Counted from the stretch's first letter, positions 17,699 to 26,340 are shown. The stretch is DNA of 64,000 bases from Candidatus Heimdallarchaeota archaeon (GCA_018238155.1 JABCTZ010000046.1:62001-126000), one strand, 5' to 3'. Numbers and translations: made by a program. The notes: generated by a model from the sequence alone, not told the origin.

Positions 17699-18865
17699 TT
17701 AGGCTTTTACTGGAGGAAGAGAAGATACTTTCTTTGGCTCTTTGGAAAGTTTAACATTTTCATCAATGAAAATCTCATGTGTATACAGAATTTCCCCTGT
17801 GACTCTTGTTCCGTCCTCAATAGATATATCTTCACCATAGATGTTTTTGATTCTACATCTTTCTTCAATACGAATATCTTTTCCATAGAGATCTCCAGTT
17901 GAAGCACGGTCAGAGATAACAATTTTCTCAGAATTAACTGTACCAATTACTTCTCCTCTTCGACCGATTTTAACATACTTGCCATTAATTAATAATGCTT
18001 GGAGTTTTCCACCGATTGTAATTTGATGTCCAGTCAATACTTTGTCCACAGAACAAGTGCCACCAACAGAAATATTCCCTGAGCAAGTTAAATTTTTATT
18101 GCAAACAAGAGTACCACCAACTTTCACCTCTTCTCCTTCAGCATTACCTTCAATCTTAATTGAACCACCGACATCCAGAGATCTAAATTCTAGATCTGAA
18201 AGAGCTTTAAAGGTGCCACCAACATCTATGTCCTGAATTTTTGACGCAACCAATAACTTAACAGTACCACCAACATCAATAATTTGGATATCCACTTTAT
18301 CATATGCTTTGAAAGTGCCACCTACTTTAATAGTGCCAAAAACACCACTTTCTGTTTTTAAAGTACCTCCAACATCTATTGAATCAACTTTAGCATTAGC
18401 ACTGAATTTTACAGTACCACCAACAGAAACAGAACCAATATCAGTTTCTCCTAAAACCTTCAAAGTTCCACCAACTCTAATAGACTCTATAGAAGTATCA
18501 CCTATGAATTTCGCAGTTCCACCAACAGTTGCAGAACTAATTTTTGTTATTGATTCTACAATCAATGATCCACCAACAGAAACTTCAGGGCAAAAAAAAG
18601 AACCGTTAATATCAAGTTTTTTATCAACAGATACTATTTGTTCTATTGTTAAATCACCATAAATTTCTGCTGATCCACTTTTTACTTTCAATGTCCTTGC
18701 TTGTAAATTGCCTTCACAAACAAAAGAACCTCTAGAAATAATAGAACCATTAACAACTATTGTTCCGTCCTCTGCAATGAGTGTTGCTTCTTTCCCTATC
18801 CTAAGATTTCCATTTACAACACCTAGTTTTTTTACTTGACCTTTTTCTACTCTTATTTCAGACAT
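17699..18865 (-). CDS. Beta-solenoid (bactofilin-like) protein with VGGT repeats
   Basis: The 388 residues are built from right-handed beta-helix coils. A generic N-terminal part (VVNGNLRIGKEATLIAE, TIVVNGSI) is followed by ~10 coils of 18-22 residues, each ending in (D/S/K)VGGT(V/F/L)K between ~95 and ~285. Plain coils and the short tail KEPKKVSSLPPVKA follow. There is no signal peptide or membrane helix, so the protein is cytosolic. Bactofilins and related polymer-forming solenoids share the fold and assemble end to end without nucleotide. A paralogue with a different repeat signature lies just upstream, under the same type of promoter. GGTGATG precedes the ATG by ~6 bases. A filament or membrane-scaffold role is inferred. 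Confidence 0.7.
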   Translation of the reverse strand: MSEIRVEKGQVKKLGVVNGNLRIGKEATLIAEDGTIVVNGSIISRGSFVCEGNLQARTLKVKSGSAEIYGDLTIEQIVSVDKKLDINGSFFCPEVSVGGSLIVESITKISSATVGGTAKFIGDTSIESIRVGGTLKVLGETDIGSVSVGGTVKFSANAKVDSIDVGGTLKTESGVFGTIKVGGTFKAYDKVDIQIIDVGGTVKLLVASKIQDIDVGGTFKALSDLEFRSLDVGGSIKIEGNAEGEEVKVGGTLVCNKNLTCSGNISVGGTCSVDKVLTGHQITIGGKLQALLINGKYVKIGRRGEVIGTVNSEKIVISDRASTGDLYGKDIRIEERCRIKNIYGEDISIEDGTRVTGEILYTHEIFIDENVKLSKEPKKVSSLPPVKA

Positions 18866-18910
18866 ATGTTCATCACCAAAACTTATGCACTCTATTTATA
18901 GAGTAGCAAT

Positions 18911-18970
18911 TTTTAATATATAAAGGGAATTCACATTTTGTACTCTCAAGATGAGGTCACTTATTGTGAC
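18911..18970 (-). promoter_or_regulatory. Promoter and composite palindrome of the VGGT solenoid gene
   Basis: Reading toward the gene: the double palindrome (plus-strand order CTCA-N3-TGAG then GTCAC-N5-GTGAC, 18945-18970), ten bases, GTGAATT (18928-18934), then a TATA box TTTATATATTAAAA (18912-18925). Transcription should start ~25 bp further on, leaving a ~20 nt leader with a GGTGATG ribosome site. The element lies upstream of TATA, the usual position for an activator. It recurs with identical spacing before the paralogue. Confidence 0.65.
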
Positions 18971-19020
18971 TTAAAAGAAAAATTTAACTATTCTCTCAAG
19001 AGAATAGTTCGAAAAAAAGA

Positions 19021-20196
19021 TTAGATTTTATGTTGTGGTAGTTTAACGACTTTTTTTGGTTCTCTGCGAATCTTTGCTCCAGCTTCTACATCGATTGAAT
19101 CAGTATATTCTAGGATACCAGTTATTCTTGCACCATCTTCAATTATTAGTCGTTCAACATAGACATTATTAGCTCTACTATTCTCCATCATCTCTAAATC
19201 TAGAGCAATAATGTTTTTAGCTCTTACGTATTCCTTTAGAATAACTTCATCTGCCGAAACATCTGCAAGGAGTCTTCCTCTTTTAGCGACAGTAATCTTA
19301 CGTGCCTTAACGAATTTTGCGATAATCTTTTTTCCGGAAGAAAGTTCATCACACGTGATTTCTTTGGCTGCTTTAACTTTCATCCCAACAGAGATTTTTC
19401 CTTGAACCGTTAGTTCTTGTGCGTATAAACTCATACCAACGCTGATGTTTTCTCCAACTGCTTGACCACGTATTTTAACGGACATTCCTGCAGATACTTT
19501 TTCAAAAGTCAAATCCTTGAAAGCTTTAATACTCATGCCTGCGCTTGCTTCACCGACTACAGCAGTGTCCTTGAATTTCAAACTCATTCCTGCACTAACA
19601 TCATCCAATTTTACAGGTCCTTTTAAAATAACAGACATACCAGCACTTGCTTTTCCAATATCACCTTGTGAAGCTTTGATACTCATACCAGCACTAATAA
19701 ATTCATATTTTCCTGAACCTTTTATTATGATACTCATACCAGCTGAAATTTTACCAATTTGGTTTTCTTTTCCATTTAGAATAGCTTTCATACCAGCACT
19801 CATTTCATCAACTTCAGCACGTCCATTAAGGATAATTTTCATACCAGCAGCAATTTTATCAGCTTTGACAACGCCCTTAACTTTAATTGTCATACCTACT
19901 GCAACATTATCTGCTTTCAAGGTTCCATTTACCGTTAGTTTCTTGTCGACATAAATATCTCTGTCAACTTCTAAATCGCCAAAAATAGTTACAGAACCTT
20001 TCTCACTTTGAATGTCTCGGACTTTTAAATTACCTCTGCACTTAAAACCACCTTTATTCTTAATTTTACCATTAACAACAATTGTATCTTTTTCTGCGAT
20101 AATTGTTGCTCCTTTAGCAATTTTTAAGTCCCCTTCGACAACAGAAAGTTTCGTCCGGGATTTCTTTTTTAGTTTCATTGTTTGTTTCATTGTCAT
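19021..20196 (-). CDS. Beta-solenoid (bactofilin-like) protein with SAGM repeats
   Basis: Paralogue of the VGGT solenoid. The N-terminal cap aligns (VVEGDLKIAKGATIIAE, TIVVNGKI), as does the C-terminal cap (IIEDGARITGILEYTDSI, then REPKKVVKLP). Each central coil, however, carries (S/A)AGM(S/K) instead of VGGT, in ~11 coils of 16-22 residues between ~100 and ~290. The product is cytosolic and rich in Lys. The ATG at 20196 is preferred because GGAG lies eight bases before it and it aligns with the paralogue; an earlier in-frame ATG at 20232 lies at the expected transcription start. The conserved caps with different coil faces suggest two filament types that assemble separately or together. Function inferred from fold only. 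Confidence 0.7.
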   Translation of the reverse strand: MTMKQTMKLKKKSRTKLSVVEGDLKIAKGATIIAEKDTIVVNGKIKNKGGFKCRGNLKVRDIQSEKGSVTIFGDLEVDRDIYVDKKLTVNGTLKADNVAVGMTIKVKGVVKADKIAAGMKIILNGRAEVDEMSAGMKAILNGKENQIGKISAGMSIIIKGSGKYEFISAGMSIKASQGDIGKASAGMSVILKGPVKLDDVSAGMSLKFKDTAVVGEASAGMSIKAFKDLTFEKVSAGMSVKIRGQAVGENISVGMSLYAQELTVQGKISVGMKVKAAKEITCDELSSGKKIIAKFVKARKITVAKRGRLLADVSADEVILKEYVRAKNIIALDLEMMENSRANNVYVERLIIEDGARITGILEYTDSIDVEAGAKIRREPKKVVKLPQHKI

Positions 20197-20255
20197 AGAA
20201 AGTTCTCCAAATTTTAGTATCGATTTCCTCATTAATTCCTATGTATACTTGGCGT

Positions 20256-20316
20256 TTTTTTATTTAAAAAGAAAATTCACCTTATGGAGACTCAATTTGA
20301 GGTCACGATACGTGAC
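20256..20316 (-). promoter_or_regulatory. Promoter and composite palindrome of the SAGM solenoid gene
   Basis: Same architecture as the element before the paralogue: CTCA-N3-TGAG joined to GTCAC-N5-GTGAC (plus-strand order, 20291-20316), then ten bases, GTGAATT on the minus strand (20274-20280), then a TATA box TTTTTAAATA (20260-20270). The arms, arm-to-arm spacing and distance to TATA are the same as in the other copy, while the spacers differ. That is the pattern expected of a selected binding site. Confidence 0.65.
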
Positions 20317-20381
20317 TTCAAGGAAAAAAAAGGAAAAAAACTAGTCTATACTAAACAAATGCCTCTTTAAACAATCCTTTT

Positions 20382-21254
20382 TTATTTAAATTTAAATTCA
20401 ACAATTTCTTTCAATAGTTTTGGGTTATCTGAGAAAATACCATCCACACCCCAATCCAATAATCTAAACATATCACCAGGTTTGTTTACTGTCCAGACGT
20501 GAATTGCTATATTTAATAAATGAGTTATTTGAAAGAATCTTTCCCCGCTGAAAATTTTTAGTAATAATATTTTTTCAGGAATCTGCAAAGCAAAATATGG
20601 TAAAGTGTATCCTAAGATTTCTTCTTGTTCCAAGCATTCAATATCACTTATAGGTTTGTTGATATTCTTTTTCATCCATTTTTTCACTCTTTGACGAAAA
20701 TGCCACACTTCTTTGGGTCCTGCACTTGTTGGAGCTCCTGATTTTTCTCTAAATCTTTCTAATTGTTTTGTGTGAAATGATCCCACCATTACTCGGTCTT
20801 CAGCATCAAATATCTTAAGTTTATTAGCCAATATTATTGGTGCTTTTGGATCTCTATCTTTAATATCCATATTGAATTTCATTTTTGGAAATAAAGTTAG
20901 AATGTCATCCACAGATTGAATTTTAAAACCTGCACCTCTAAATGGAAAAGTTTTATCGAACTCACCTACTCCTTGGAAATTATGTCCTTGTTCAAACATT
21001 TTGAGCTCTTTTAGAGTAAAAGATTTAACAAAACCTCGTCCATTTGTTGTCCGATTTATAGTAGCATCATGAAAAAAAACAATTTCATCGTCTTTGGTAA
21101 TACGAAGATCAGCCTCAATAACATCCACATCTAAATCAAAAGCATCTTTAACTGCTTGGAAAGTATTTTCAGGAATATTTACACTATCACCTCTATGTGC
21201 CATAACAAGAGGTTTCTTTCCTTTTAAAAATGAGACAGGACTGTTTTTCCACAT
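20382..21254 (-). CDS. Glycerophosphodiester phosphodiesterase
   Basis: Hydrolyses glycerophosphodiesters to glycerol phosphate and an alcohol. The catalytic set of the GDPD family is present: H20/R21 in AHRGDSVNIPENT, the acidic pair in IEADLRITKDDE and the second His in VFFHDATINRTTNG. The C-terminal DWGVDGIFSDNP closes the TIM barrel. The 290 residues are near the family norm. There is no signal peptide, so it acts in the cytosol, probably recycling polar head groups of archaeal lipids. It is monocistronic and its start is divergent from fae-hps. Substrate range cannot be read from sequence. Confidence 0.88.
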   Translation of the reverse strand: MWKNSPVSFLKGKKPLVMAHRGDSVNIPENTFQAVKDAFDLDVDVIEADLRITKDDEIVFFHDATINRTTNGRGFVKSFTLKELKMFEQGHNFQGVGEFDKTFPFRGAGFKIQSVDDILTLFPKMKFNMDIKDRDPKAPIILANKLKIFDAEDRVMVGSFHTKQLERFREKSGAPTSAGPKEVWHFRQRVKKWMKKNINKPISDIECLEQEEILGYTLPYFALQIPEKILLLKIFSGERFFQITHLLNIAIHVWTVNKPGDMFRLLDWGVDGIFSDNPKLLKEIVEFKFK

Positions 21255-21379
21255 GGTTAAACTTTCTATAATAGGTAAGCAAAAAACCTTTCGAAGACAA
21301 AAAAAAGAACAAACCGAATTGAGAGATTATCTGTGAATTATTAGCAAGTTAGATAAATTAATAAAGTACAAGCAAACGA

Positions 21380-21388
21380 GGTTTATAC
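21380..21388 (+). promoter_or_regulatory. TATA box of the fae-hps gene
   Basis: GTTTATACA lies ~35-40 bp before the ATG, preceded by the purine-rich ACGAG as a BRE-like element. It implies a leader of ~10-15 nt that contains GGTGGT just before the start codon. Confidence 0.45.
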
Positions 21389-21420
21389 AAGAACCAAATT
21401 AAATATTCAACCGTGGTGGT

Positions 21421-22668
21421 ATGAAAAAATTGGCAGACTTTTTTGTTGGCGAAGCTCTTCAAGGTAAAGGTAATGAGCTAGCCCATATAGATTTAATGAT
21501 TGGAGACAAGGATGGACCAGTTGGTTTTGCATTTGCTAATGGTATGACTCAATTATCGAAAGGGCATACACCCGTTTTAGCACTAATAAAACCAAACTTA
21601 CAACCACATCCTAGAACGCTAATTGTACCAAAAGTTACAATTGAAAATTTAGACCAAGCAGGGAAAATTTTTGGACCGGCACAAATGGCTGTAGCAAAAG
21701 CTGTTGCAGATGCTGCTGCAGAAGGAGATATCCCCAAAGATAAGCTCATGAACTATGTAGTAATTGTGAGTGTGTATATTCATCCTAAAGCTGAAAGCGA
21801 ATCTAAAATTTACTATTATAATTATGGTGCTACCCGATTAGCATTGAAACGAGCTCTCAGCAACTATCCACCAATGAAGAAACTCATTGCAGAAAAGGAT
21901 CGTGCAAGACACCCAGTGATGAAATTCAAACCTCAAACCCTCTGGAACCCACCTTATGTTCAAATAGCTTTAGATGTTGGTTCATTATCTACAGCAATTA
22001 ATATTGTTGAACAGCTTCCAAAATCTGAAAGAATGATCATTGAAATTGGTACACCATATATCAAGAAATATGGTATCGAAGAAACTGTTGGTAAAATGCG
22101 TGAGCTGAAACCAGGTGGCTATATTATTGCTGATATGAAAACACTTGATGTTGGTAGAGCAGAAGTAAATGCAGCCGCAGATGCAACTGCAAATGCTTGT
22201 GTTGTTTCAGGAATTGCTCCAATAGACACGGTAAAAGAATTCATTCGTGCTTGTAACAAAAGAGGTATTCATGCATGGATTGACTCCCTAAACACAAATC
22301 AAATTAAATTTATCGCTATGCTTGAAGCACTCCCAGAAAAACCAAAAGTAGTCATTTTACATAGAGGTATTGATCAAGAAGTTGCTCAAAAAGAAGGAAC
22401 AACAAAGAAAGAAGGAACTTCTGCATCACGCTCTGTATGGGGTGACATTAAGAAAATCAAAAAAATAACTGGTGGCTTAGTAGCCGTTGCAGGTGGTTTG
22501 AAACCTGGTAAACCACTAGCAGAAGCACTTCGTGCTGGAGCAGATATTATAATAGTTGGAAGATATATTTATCGAGCAAGTGATCCTCACAGAGCAGCGA
22601 TGCGATTCCTTGATGATATGGAAATCGAACCTGATACAATGAGACTCTTCGATAAACTTGATTATTAA
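21421..22668 (+). CDS. fae-hps: Bifunctional formaldehyde-activating enzyme / 3-hexulose-6-phosphate synthase
   Basis: An archaeal fusion of 415 residues. Residues 1-~162 are Fae, which condenses formaldehyde with tetrahydromethanopterin; the catalytic His22 sits in GNELAHIDLMIG. Residues ~175-415 are Hps, a TIM barrel joining or splitting hexulose-6-phosphate and formaldehyde plus ribulose-5-phosphate. Its motifs are ALDVGSLSTAINIVEQL, IADMKTLDVG, and GRYIYRASDPHRAAMRF near the end. In archaea lacking the oxidative pentose phosphate pathway, the fusion runs in the direction of pentose synthesis and the Fae half traps the released formaldehyde. GTGGTGGT directly precedes the ATG. It is monocistronic with its own TATA box and a hairpin terminator. 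Confidence 0.95.
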   Translation: MKKLADFFVGEALQGKGNELAHIDLMIGDKDGPVGFAFANGMTQLSKGHTPVLALIKPNLQPHPRTLIVPKVTIENLDQAGKIFGPAQMAVAKAVADAAAEGDIPKDKLMNYVVIVSVYIHPKAESESKIYYYNYGATRLALKRALSNYPPMKKLIAEKDRARHPVMKFKPQTLWNPPYVQIALDVGSLSTAINIVEQLPKSERMIIEIGTPYIKKYGIEETVGKMRELKPGGYIIADMKTLDVGRAEVNAAADATANACVVSGIAPIDTVKEFIRACNKRGIHAWIDSLNTNQIKFIAMLEALPEKPKVVILHRGIDQEVAQKEGTTKKEGTSASRSVWGDIKKIKKITGGLVAVAGGLKPGKPLAEALRAGADIIIVGRYIYRASDPHRAAMRFLDDMEIEPDTMRLFDKLDY

Positions 22669-22670
22669 TT

Positions 22671-22706
22671 AGGAAGATTTATTTCTTCCTTTGATTTATT
22701 TTTTTT
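22671..22706 (+). terminator. Hairpin terminator after fae-hps
   Basis: Stem AGGAAG (22671-22676) pairs with CTTCCT (22685-22690), followed by a T-rich tract ending in eight T residues. Confidence 0.55.
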
Positions 22707-22729
22707 AGATTTCCACAGAATTATTTATT

Positions 22730-23086
22730 TTACTTATCTTCATTTTCAGATTTTTCTAATACTTTTTCTATATTATATTTGCAACTTAAGTCACTGATAG
22801 TTCTTCTAAATTGGAAGAATCGAATTGTACCAATTATTAGTATACCTATCCCAATTGTAATTAGAATCCAACCAAGGACAACCAAAATTAAAGTAGTTTC
22901 AATCAGCTTAATTAACCCAAATCCAACAGCAGCAAATGCTAATGCAGATCTTACATATGCTAGGAACGTTCTTTCATTTGCTAATGCAGTTCTATCTGCA
23001 GCGAGATGATCACGCATTATTAATTCATCTTTCTTCACACTATATACTGATTTATGTTCCGTTTTCCGCTTGTTAGATTTCTTCAT
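22730..23086 (-). CDS. DUF202 (YidH-type) membrane protein
   Basis: A 118-residue membrane protein with the family signature DHLAADRTALANERTFLAYVRSALAF (given here in pieces: AADRTALANERT then FLAYVR, ~30-48). Three hydrophobic helices follow the charged N-terminal ~25 residues (about 46-62, 66-85, 88-108). Bacterial members are called YidH; the wider family also includes a domain at the end of vacuolar transporter chaperones. The molecular role is not established. It converges with fae-hps and no partner gene adjoins it. Confidence 0.85.
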   Translation of the reverse strand: MKKSNKRKTEHKSVYSVKKDELIMRDHLAADRTALANERTFLAYVRSALAFAAVGFGLIKLIETTLILVVLGWILITIGIGILIIGTIRFFQFRRTISDLSCKYNIEKVLEKSENEDK

Positions 23087-23565
23087 ATCAGTTGACCTTC
23101 AATAGTTATTTTAACATTAACATTAAAAATTTTTACTTTATATTTGATGTGAAACAATCATTTCTGTGTTTATGTAATAATTTTGTTACAAGCCCATTCA
23201 ATGGAAATGGAGGTAAGTTAGTTTTTAACTAGTTCATGTTAATTTTACAAGCAAAAAATGCCGATTAAGAGTGAAAGTTTCTTCTTTGATGTTATTAAAA
23301 CCTATTTTAAAGATAAAGCCTATAATTAAATTGGCGAAGAAAAAGCCTCCGAAAAAGACTAACGATATCTTTAGGATTGAGATAGATATCGGGTAGGATT
23401 TCCGAAGGATAAAGACCACGACAGAATATTGCAAAACTCTTCAATCTATTGGGTCTGCAAAACGCTTGAAATGGTCGTTTTTTCGCCATTTTTTATGTAC
23501 AAAGTTTCAATAAATCTTCTACCAAATAAAATTATTACTCATTTGTTGGAAAATTGAAAAAGATT
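23087..23565. other. Intergenic region between DUF202 and polX
   Basis: No convincing protein-coding frame: the open frames are short, start at TTG or lie in mutually overlapping registers. The first ~240 bp are plain AT-rich sequence that should hold the DUF202 promoter. The part from 23333 to 23487 is visibly richer in G and C than its surroundings and carries complementary segments, listed as a candidate RNA. Confidence 0.5.
23333..23487 (+). ncRNA. Candidate structured non-coding RNA
   Basis: The ends can pair: GGCGAAGAAA (23333-23342) with TTTTTTCGCC (23478-23487), a ten-base stem with one G-U pair, closing a ~135 nt domain. Inside is a perfect seven-base hairpin CGATATC/GATATCG (23363-23369, 23385-23391), plus GACCA/TGGTC (23414-23418, 23472-23476). 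A T-run follows the 3' end. It matches no RNA family I know; RNase P and SRP RNA motifs are absent. The strand is assigned from the trailing T-run only. Confidence 0.25.
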
Positions 23566-25272
23566 TCAAGCTAATTTTTTTAGCAATTCTTTAGAGGTCA
23601 GAGTATTCAAAATGTTCTTCTTTTCACACCAAGCTCTTCGAGCGATGTTTAATCCATAACCAATATTTTTTAGTTGTTGATGATTGTGGCTATCAGTTCC
23701 AATATAAAAATCAATCTTATTTTTAAAATCAAATACTACATTATCATCTACATCTAAGCGATTAGGGTTAGCATTTATTTCTAGAAATGTTTTCGTTTCA
23801 ATGCATTTTTCAATTATCTTAGAGAAATTTATTGAATATCCATCTCTTCTATCTAGTTGTCTTCCAGTTGGATGACCAATACCATTTACAAATTCATTGT
23901 CCATTGCAGTAATAATTCTCATAGTCATTTCCTCTTCGGACATATTGAAAATCGAATGAACGGATGCAATTACAAAATCTAAGTCTCTCAGTAATTTATT
24001 TGGAATGCTAAGTGAACCATCCTTTAGAATATCACATTCAACGCCTTGCAAAATTTCAACTGAAGAACTTTGGTTTATTTGTTCAATGGTTTTTCTTTGT
24101 TTAGCAATTTTTTCTTCGTTCATTGGATTATAGATTGGGTTCTTTCCGAAGTGATCTGTGATTATTAAATATTCATAATTTCTTTCTGTTGCTGTAAATG
24201 CTATTTCATCAATAGTAGATTTCCCGTCAGACCAGTTTGTATGAACATGAAAATCAGCTTTGATATCGTCTAGAGAAATTAAATCAGGTAAAGAATTCTT
24301 CTGCGCCAGCTCAATTTCTCCTCTATCTTCTCTAATATCCGGCGGAATAAAACTCATACCAATTGCCTTGTAAACTTCCTCTTCAGTTGTACTTGCAATG
24401 AGTGTTTTTCCTTCTTCATCAAATAAACCGTACTCATTCAAAAGTAAATTATTTCTATCTGCAATTGTTCGCAATTTTACAGTGTGATTTCTAGAACCGG
24501 TAGAATGGATTAAACCAGAACCACTAGATTGCTCTTTCAGGATTCTGAGGTCAACATTAATCCCATTAGTAAGTTTAACAGTTGTTTTAAGTGGACCTTT
24601 TACAACTATAACCTCTACACTATCCATTTGAGAGAAAATATCCATAATTAACTCAAAATCTTCTTCTTTTCCTATTGCATGTAAATCAATATCCCGTATT
24701 GTTGATTTTCTTCTTCTAATTGAACCGCCTATTTCTACACTTTGAATTTGATCTATTCCTTCAAGGAAGGTCTTTAAATTTAATGCAATTGGAATGACTT
24801 TGAAAAGAGGTCTCCGTTCCGATTTTACGAATGTTAATGCTCTAGTGATTTTAGCAATTTTTTTTTCAGTGAATCCAGGGAGTTCAGCTAATAACCCACT
24901 TTCGATTGCTTCTTCCAGATCGGTAATAGATTTAATGCCTAATTCTTTGTACAATTTGCCTGCTGTTTTACCACCAATGCCTTCAATTTTCATTAAACTT
25001 GTAACTTGGACAGGCACTTTTTGAGTTAATTTATCCAAATAGATTGTATTTCCATTTACTACTATCTCTTTTATTTTTTCGCTAATTGCATCACCAATAC
25101 CTGGTAATTCCTTAACTCGTTCTTCTTGAACAATAACTTCAATATCCTCTGCTGTTTGCTGTAAAGAATCAACTGCTTTTCGATAAGCCCTTATTTTATA
25201 GACGCTTTCACCAATAATTTCCAAAAGATCTGCTATTTGAGTTAGCTTTTCTATTACTAATTCATTTTTCAT
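23566..25272 (-). CDS. polX: Family X DNA polymerase with PHP domain
   Basis: A PolX of the bacterial/archaeal type: helix-hairpin-helix motifs (ELPGIGDAISEKI and KIEGIGGKTAGKLY), then the nucleotidyltransferase core with GGSIRRRKSTIRDIDL (~181-196) supplying the metal-binding D-x-D and NVDLRI the third Asp. A C-terminal PHP phosphoesterase domain follows (~337-568; ADFHVHTNWSDG, ITDH, IASVHS, GTDSH). The family fills short gaps in base-excision repair, and the PHP domain adds 3'-end processing. The ATG at 25272 is preferred over an in-frame GTG seven codons earlier because MKNELVIEKL matches family N-termini. About 568 residues, as expected. Monocistronic. Confidence 0.9.
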   Translation of the reverse strand: MKNELVIEKLTQIADLLEIIGESVYKIRAYRKAVDSLQQTAEDIEVIVQEERVKELPGIGDAISEKIKEIVVNGNTIYLDKLTQKVPVQVTSLMKIEGIGGKTAGKLYKELGIKSITDLEEAIESGLLAELPGFTEKKIAKITRALTFVKSERRPLFKVIPIALNLKTFLEGIDQIQSVEIGGSIRRRKSTIRDIDLHAIGKEEDFELIMDIFSQMDSVEVIVVKGPLKTTVKLTNGINVDLRILKEQSSGSGLIHSTGSRNHTVKLRTIADRNNLLLNEYGLFDEEGKTLIASTTEEEVYKAIGMSFIPPDIREDRGEIELAQKNSLPDLISLDDIKADFHVHTNWSDGKSTIDEIAFTATERNYEYLIITDHFGKNPIYNPMNEEKIAKQRKTIEQINQSSSVEILQGVECDILKDGSLSIPNKLLRDLDFVIASVHSIFNMSEEEMTMRIITAMDNEFVNGIGHPTGRQLDRRDGYSINFSKIIEKCIETKTFLEINANPNRLDVDDNVVFDFKNKIDFYIGTDSHNHQQLKNIGYGLNIARRAWCEKKNILNTLTSKELLKKLA

Positions 25273-25423
25273 TGATATAAAACACTGCTCCACTTTTCGA
25301 GAAAATCCATTTCTTGTAAAACATTGAAATAGAGATATTATAAAGATAGTGTTTTAAAAATAGAAAAAAATCTTTGAAAATAGATTGTTGTGAGAAAGAA
25401 ATAATAAGAAAAAGGTTATTTTG

Positions 25424-25654
25424 TTATTTTTTTACGTATGATTTCCAACCACCAACAATGTTAACCAACCGTTGGATTTCATTAATTTCTCCTACCAAAT
25501 CAATCAAAACTTTCTGCCAAGTACCAAACTTTTTAACATTAATTTTATCTGTACTAGGTGGTAAACTTAAAACGTAAATAATGGCCTCGTCATGATTGTT
25601 AAAATGCTTTACTTCTTCCTTATATGTAATAGAATATCTATCAACAGCGTTCAT
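25424..25654 (-). CDS. Small hypothetical protein
   Basis: A 76-residue frame starting at ATG 25654 with GAAGTGAT five to twelve bases upstream; a GTG three codons earlier overlaps that site. It reads as a mixed alpha/beta protein (SITYKEEVKHF, EAIIYVLSLP, TWQKVLIDLVGEINEIQRLV) ending in a basic tail. No family recognised. Both neighbours are monocistronic minus-strand genes. Confidence 0.5.
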   Translation of the reverse strand: MNAVDRYSITYKEEVKHFNNHDEAIIYVLSLPPSTDKINVKKFGTWQKVLIDLVGEINEIQRLVNIVGGWKSYVKK

Positions 25655-25812
25655 TGTAATCACTTCTAAACTATTAATAGTGGATTGATATATTCTCCTT
25701 CTCCTAAATGAAGATTGTCATCTAATTTAAGAGTGCTTCGTATATACTCAAAAAACATCTAACAAATAAAAACTTTTTTGGAAAAAATTAGCAGTAAACT
25801 AATCTAAATTGT

Positions 25813-26340
25813 TCATTTTGGTATCTTAATTCCATTTTCTTCTGCTTTTCTATTTAATAAACTTTTAAATTCCTTTGCTTTTTGTTTTAAATTTACTTCA
25901 TTGATTTTCTCTCCACACTTCATAAGATCAATTATTGTTTGAATATCAAAAAACAAAAAATGTCGAATTATAAAACTCTTTGATCTTCCTGCATTGTATT
26001 TCTCCAAAGCCTCTTCAAGATACTTTCTCTTATTAGATTGTAATTTATTCCAATTACTATAACCGATTTTTTTAATTTCATCTAAATGTTTCAACCATAT
26101 TTTATTTGTATTAAATCCATTCCAATCTTTCAAATTATTTATCTTTTCGCAAGGTGTATCAGAACAATCCGCACAGCTCTCTAAATTTTTGTTAAAATTA
26201 CAGCACTTGTAAGTAGCACAATATTTGCAATGAGCATCAAGTCCACATCCTAAGCATTTTGACTTCCCATCAATGTGATATCTTGGACAAAGATTGCATG
26301 ACATTCCACAACAACCGATTAAAAAATATTTTTTGCTCAT
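25813..26340 (-). CDS. DUF3795-type cysteine-rich zinc-binding protein
   Basis: The first ~70 of 175 residues hold about fifteen Cys in the DUF3795 arrangement: CCGMSCNLCPRY (~10-21), CLGCG, CKYC, CC, then CADCSDTPC. These are probably two or more zinc sites. The rest is a helical, basic domain (~75-175) with WLKHLDEIKKIGYSNW and a C-terminal helix. It is cytosolic. Members are widespread in archaea and anaerobic bacteria and lack a proven role. An ATG start and clean coding support the call. It is divergent from a membrane protein gene. Confidence 0.8.
   Translation of the reverse strand: MSKKYFLIGCCGMSCNLCPRYHIDGKSKCLGCGLDAHCKYCATYKCCNFNKNLESCADCSDTPCEKINNLKDWNGFNTNKIWLKHLDEIKKIGYSNWNKLQSNKRKYLEEALEKYNAGRSKSFIIRHFLFFDIQTIIDLMKCGEKINEVNLKQKAKEFKSLLNRKAEENGIKIPK

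Noticed and set aside
18042..18662. Plus-strand frames with repeated VPPT
   Set aside because: They are the antisense reading of the VGGT coils of the solenoid gene; the repetition comes from the real gene and there is no ribosome site.
19517..19954. 145-codon plus-strand frame opposite the SAGM gene
   Set aside because: Antisense shadow of the repeated coils; hydrophobic composition is forced by the complementary strand.
17699..20232. Possible CRISPR-like or satellite repeats
   Set aside because: The spacing is irregular (48-66 bp), units are diverged and in frame with protein repeats; no constant repeat with unique spacers exists.
23234..23489. Two overlapping minus-strand frames of 60-66 codons
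   Set aside because: TTG starts without ribosome sites, overlapping each other in different frames, and the region is better explained as a structured RNA or plain intergenic DNA.
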